Shown: in pieces, positions 59,076-64,000 of the stretch | Position numbering within the stretch: position 1 is the stretch's first letter | How the letters are laid out: the number at the start of each line of letters is the position of its first letter | DNA from: Noviherbaspirillum aridicola | Lineage (GTDB): Bacteria; Pseudomonadota; Gammaproteobacteria; Burkholderiales; Burkholderiaceae_D | DNA length: 64,000 nt | Assembly: GCF_019656455.1 (NCBI RefSeq) | Contig: NZ_BPMK01000003.1 | Location: 273,405 to 337,404 of the forward strand | Direction of reading: 5' to 3' | The notes under the pieces: generated by a model | What the model was told of the DNA's origin: nothing | Seen by the model: the letters and a program-made list of their open reading frames with translations, nothing else | Database searches by the model: none | Made by a program: the position numbers and the translations under genes

Positions 59076-60485
59076 ATGTTGATCCCTGTCATTTTATCCG
59101 GCGGCGCCGGAACGCGCCTTTGGCCTGTATCGCGCGAGGCGCATCCCAAGCCCTTCATGCGCATCGGCGGCGGCAAGAGCCTGCTCACGCAGACGCATGA
59201 GCGGGCGCTGGACGTGTCGGGCAACACCGCGCCGCTGATCGTGACCAACCGCGACTACTACTTCCTCTCCCGCGATGAACTCGAAACGCAGCAGGTCAAG
59301 CCGCACTATCTGCTCGAGCCCAAGGGCCGCAACACCGCGCCCGCGGTCGCGCTGGCCGCGCTGTGGGTGCAGGAGAAGGACCCCGACGCCTGCATGCTGG
59401 TGATGCCCGCCGATCATCTGATCAAGGATACGCCCTCGTTCTATACGGCGGTGCAGCACGCCGAGAACCTGGCGCGCGATGGTTTCCTGGTCCTGTTCGG
59501 CGTGCGCCCCACGGCGCCGGAAACCGGCTTCGGCTACATCGAGATGGGCGACAAGGTCAGCGGCCAGGCGCAGGTGGTGCGGCGCTTCGTCGAAAAACCG
59601 GACGCGGTCACCGCCTCCCGCTATCTGGCCCAGGGCAATTATGTCTGGAACAGCGGCATGTTCTGCTTCAAGGCGGGCACCATCCTCGACGCCTTCGAAC
59701 AATACAGTCCCGAACTGCTGGCGGCCGCGCGCGAGGTGCATGCCGCGATCAGGACCGACTGCGACAAGTCTGAACTGCCGGCCAGCTTCGCGGCGCTGGA
59801 AAACATCTCGATCGACTATGCGGTGATGGAAAAGGCGAAGAACCTCGCCGTCATCCCAGGCGACTTCGACTGGAGCGACATCGGGGCCTGGAAGGCGGTG
59901 GCGGAAGCGATCCCCGCCGACGAGAAGGGCAATACCAGCAACAACTGCCAGACCATCGTGATCGACAGCCAGAACACGCATATCGAGACCAAGGACAGGC
60001 TGGTCGCCGTCATCGGCCTCAACAACCTGCTCGTCGTCGATACGCCCGATGCGCTGCTGGTGGCGGACAAGTCCAAGAGCCAGGAAGTGCGTGAAGTCGT
60101 CAGCCGGCTCAAGGCCGCCAACCACGAGGCGCACAAGACCCACCGCACCGTGGTTCGCCCCTGGGGCAGCTACACCGTGCTGCAGGACGCGCCGGGCTTC
60201 AAGATCAAGCGCATCTCGGTCAAGCCGCGCGCCTCGCTGTCGCTGCAGATGCATCATCACCGCAGCGAACACTGGGTGGTGGTGTCGGGTACCGCCGAGG
60301 TCGTCAACGGTGAACAGATCATCTCGCTGCAGGCCAACGAGTCCACCTATATCCCCGCCGGCAACAAGCATCGCCTGACCAATACCGGCGAGGACGAACT
60401 GGCGCTGATCGAGGTGCAGTGCGGCGCCTACCTCGGCGAGGACGACATCGTGCGTTTCGAGGACATCTACGGCAGGGCGCAGTAG
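59076..60485 (+). CDS. manC: Mannose-1-phosphate guanylyltransferase / mannose-6-phosphate isomerase
   Basis: This 469-residue bifunctional enzyme makes GDP-mannose. The N-terminal nucleotidyltransferase has LSGGAGTRLWPVSREAHPKP with the GTP-binding signature and WNSGMFCFKA. A C-terminal cupin-type isomerase domain (about 350-465) has RPWGSYTVL and LSLQMHHHRSEHWVVVSGTA, the metal-binding histidines. The ATG at 59076 was chosen because an upstream in-frame start adds 55 unrelated residues. It opens a GDP-sugar locus. Confidence 0.95.
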   Translation: MLIPVILSGGAGTRLWPVSREAHPKPFMRIGGGKSLLTQTHERALDVSGNTAPLIVTNRDYYFLSRDELETQQVKPHYLLEPKGRNTAPAVALAALWVQEKDPDACMLVMPADHLIKDTPSFYTAVQHAENLARDGFLVLFGVRPTAPETGFGYIEMGDKVSGQAQVVRRFVEKPDAVTASRYLAQGNYVWNSGMFCFKAGTILDAFEQYSPELLAAAREVHAAIRTDCDKSELPASFAALENISIDYAVMEKAKNLAVIPGDFDWSDIGAWKAVAEAIPADEKGNTSNNCQTIVIDSQNTHIETKDRLVAVIGLNNLLVVDTPDALLVADKSKSQEVREVVSRLKAANHEAHKTHRTVVRPWGSYTVLQDAPGFKIKRISVKPRASLSLQMHHHRSEHWVVVSGTAEVVNGEQIISLQANESTYIPAGNKHRLTNTGEDELALIEVQCGAYLGEDDIVRFEDIYGRAQ

Positions 60486-60653
60486 GGCCGGAGCGGATGG
60501 CGGCAGCCGTCACTTCCTTTGATCTGGCTTATCACCCTGAAACTTGACTTCCATAAACTTGTGCCAGCGTTCCGGCGATGCGGGACGCCCGGCACCGCGG
60601 GAGGATGGCAGCGCCCAGCGCGTTTCCATTTGGAACAAAATTCATCTTCATAA

Positions 60654-62604
<1,951 letters not shown>

Positions 62605-62735
62605 GGTGACTTTGCTGTCCAACGGACAAAGAACTGCGTGATAAACAGCAAGCAATAATTTAGACTAGCGGCTTCGTCTTTCGCAGACTTATCAAACATG
62701 CATCTGCCAGCCACCGCCAGCAGGTGTGTAGAAAC
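62605..62735 (+). other. Short AT-rich spacer between rmd and the WecA-like gene
   Basis: These 131 bases have lower GC than the flanking genes, with CTTTG/CAAAG flanking GTCC-AAC-GGAC (about 62612-62628), which may form a small hairpin. An AATAATTTAGAC segment at about 62655 is promoter-like, without a clear -35. No gene was seen. Confidence 0.35.
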
Positions 62736-63827
62736 ATGTCCACTTTTCTGATTGCCTTCATCATTTCGGCGCTGCTGTCGCTGTTCATCATCCGTTATGC
62801 GACCACGCACTCCCTGGACCACGATCTGAAGGGCGTGCAGAAGTTTCACGCGCGCGCGGTTCCCCGCGTCGGCGGCGTGGCGATCTTCATGTCGGTCATC
62901 GCGACCTCGGCGATCGCGACCTATCGATCTCCCGGGCAGGGCTACTCGCTGCTGATACTCATTCTGTGTTCATCCATCGCATTTTTCGGCGGTGTCATCG
63001 AGGACCTGACCAAACGGGTGAGTGCAAAACGGCGACTCTTGCTGACGATGCTTGCGGCAGGCGCTGGCTACTGGCTGCTCGATGCGCGGATTCAGCGTGT
63101 CGATTTTGTCGTGACGAACTTTGTGCTGCTGACCTGGGTCGCGCTGCCGCTGACCGTGGTCGCAGTGGCCGGCGTCGCGAACGCCGTCAATATCATCGAC
63201 GGTTTCAACGGGCTTGCCGCCGTGGTGACGATGTTCATGCTGCTGTCGCTCGCCTATGTGGCGCTGCAGGTCAATGACACCTTCGTGCTGGTTGCGGCGG
63301 TGGCGGTCGCGGGGGCTGCAGCCGGCTTTCTTGTCTGGAATTATCCGGCCGGGCTTATTTTTCTCGGCGATGGCGGGGCTTACTTCCTGGGGTTCATGCT
63401 GGCCGAACTCACCGTGCTGCTCGTGATGCGCAATCCCTCCGTCTCGTCCTGGTATGCGTTGCTGCTGGTGATCTATCCGGTTTTCGAGACGCTGTTTTCG
63501 GTCTACCGGCGCTTGTTCGTCCGCGGCCGCTCGCCGGGGATGCCCGACGGCATTCATCTGCACAGCCTGATCTTCCGCCGCATCGTGGTATGGGCCGCCG
63601 GTCGAAGCGACGATGTGCGAGCGCTGAACCTGCGCAATTCCATGACATCTCCCTATCTGTGGCTGCTTTCACTCCTGGCCGTGATTCCTGCGAGTCTGTT
63701 CTGGTGGCACACGCCGACGCTGATGGGATTTTGTCTGCTGTTCGTCGTCACGTATGTGTGGCTGTATGTCCGCATTGTGCGATTCAGGTCGCCCCGCTGG
63801 CTGTTCATCCGGGGCAGGAAGCGTTGA
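62736..63827 (+). CDS. WecA/MraY-type polyisoprenyl-phosphate sugar-1-phosphate transferase
   Basis: This 363-residue membrane enzyme has about ten TM helices. It contains the glycosyltransferase-4 motifs VGGVAIFMSV, NAVNIIDGFNGLA (the Mg2+ Asp/Asn site) and FLGDGGAYFLGF. It should transfer a sugar-1-phosphate to undecaprenyl phosphate and start polysaccharide synthesis. The ATG at 62736 gives MSTFLIAFIIS; a GTG 12 bases earlier is less likely. It lies within the GDP-sugar locus. Confidence 0.88.
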   Translation: MSTFLIAFIISALLSLFIIRYATTHSLDHDLKGVQKFHARAVPRVGGVAIFMSVIATSAIATYRSPGQGYSLLILILCSSIAFFGGVIEDLTKRVSAKRRLLLTMLAAGAGYWLLDARIQRVDFVVTNFVLLTWVALPLTVVAVAGVANAVNIIDGFNGLAAVVTMFMLLSLAYVALQVNDTFVLVAAVAVAGAAAGFLVWNYPAGLIFLGDGGAYFLGFMLAELTVLLVMRNPSVSSWYALLLVIYPVFETLFSVYRRLFVRGRSPGMPDGIHLHSLIFRRIVVWAAGRSDDVRALNLRNSMTSPYLWLLSLLAVIPASLFWWHTPTLMGFCLLFVVTYVWLYVRIVRFRSPRWLFIRGRKR

Positions 63828-63861
63828 AAAAACCACGAGATAACTTAGGGACTGGAGCAAG

Positions 63862-64000
63862 ATGATTTCGACAAGCATTTTCAAAGCCTACGACATCCGC
63901 GGCATCGTCGGCAAAACCCTCGATGCCGACGTGGCGCGCCAGATCGGCCGCGCCTTCGGCACCGCCGCTCGTGACAAGGGCGAGCGCAGCGTGGCCATTG
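63862..64000 (+). CDS. manB: Phosphomannomutase/phosphoglucomutase, N-terminal part (3' truncated by window)
   Basis: The visible 46 codons read ISTSIFKAYDIRGIVGKTLD and continue with ADVARQIGRAFGTAARDKGE. This is the conserved start of ManB/AlgC-type phosphohexomutases, which interconvert mannose-6-phosphate and mannose-1-phosphate. It supplies the substrate of ManC. TGGAG precedes the ATG. The rest, including the catalytic serine, lies outside the window, so AlgC-type dual activity cannot be judged. Confidence 0.88.
   Translation, partial: MISTSIFKAYDIRGIVGKTLDADVARQIGRAFGTAARDKGERSVAI

Noticed and set aside
60544..60572. TTGACT as the -35 of a gmd promoter
   Set aside because: No acceptable -10 lies at the right distance.

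Overview
The window is about 66% GC and densely packed. It looks like chromosomal DNA from a beta-proteobacterium of the Burkholderiales, most likely Oxalobacteraceae (Herbaspirillum/Noviherbaspirillum/Massilia type). That assignment is inferred from the gene order rplU-rpmA-obgE-proB-(CNP1-like)-rppH-proS, the lysine/alanine-rich histone H1-like protein, the pilS-pilR-ampD block and the pilGHIJ-chpA block. No rRNA, tRNA, CRISPR array, insertion sequence or prophage was seen.

Layout. 1-6.6 kb: end of rplU, rpmA, obgE, proB, a CNP1-like secreted protein, rppH, proS and a lytic transglycosylase, closed by a strong bidirectional terminator. 6.6-12.2 kb: a histone-tail/SWIB fusion protein, ffh, and a dctB-dctD type two-component pair without its usual transporter genes. 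12.3-17.1 kb: a CcsA/YpjD-like membrane protein, a small zinc-ribbon protein, the pilin regulators pilS and pilR, and ampD. 17.1-22.8 kb: class Ia ribonucleotide reductase nrdAB behind two NrdR-type boxes, a structured non-coding stretch, and a histone H1-like gene built from 33-bp repeats. 22.8-30.8 kb: yggT and yggU, then a long leftward series (glycine-zipper lipoprotein, PfkB kinase, zinc-ribbon/DUF3426 protein, prmA, accC, accB, aroQ, a TlpA-like thioredoxin, and an unrecognised protein with a nucleotidyltransferase-like motif). 31.0-39.4 kb: mpl, yqiA, ubiC, an RNase II/R family gene, a TonB-like protein, aroE, mtgA and corA. 39.4-41.8 kb: hemL and a divergent thiD (leftward) and rubredoxin (rightward). 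41.9-51.7 kb: the twitching-motility chemosensory operon pilG-pilH-pilI-pilJ-chpA, with an FNR/ANR-type box upstream. 51.9-58.8 kb: phrB (leftward), then yqgE-ruvX-pyrR-pyrB-pyrC'-plsC, and apaH (leftward). 59.1-64.0 kb: the start of a surface-polysaccharide locus (manC, gmd, rmd, a WecA-like phosphotransferase and the 5' end of a phosphomannomutase gene), which together would make GDP-D-rhamnose and a lipid-linked first sugar.

How the parts fit. Many genes are joined by 4-base ATGA overlaps (rppH/CNP1, pilR/ampD, yggT/yggU, mpl/yqiA/ubiC, aroE/mtgA), so translation is probably coupled within those groups. Two separate type IV pilus control modules lie in the window: PilSR for pilin transcription and Pil-Chp for motility.

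Most of the window is ordinary core genome. I did not find a clearly new multi-gene system. The observations I think deserve a second look are the paired NrdR boxes, the FNR-type palindrome ahead of the Pil-Chp operon, the pseudo-dihydroorotase lacking its metal-binding histidines, the structured nrdB-histone intergenic region, the rare-codon patch in nrdB, the structured corA leader, the atypical ThiD, and the unrecognised nucleotidyltransferase-like gene.
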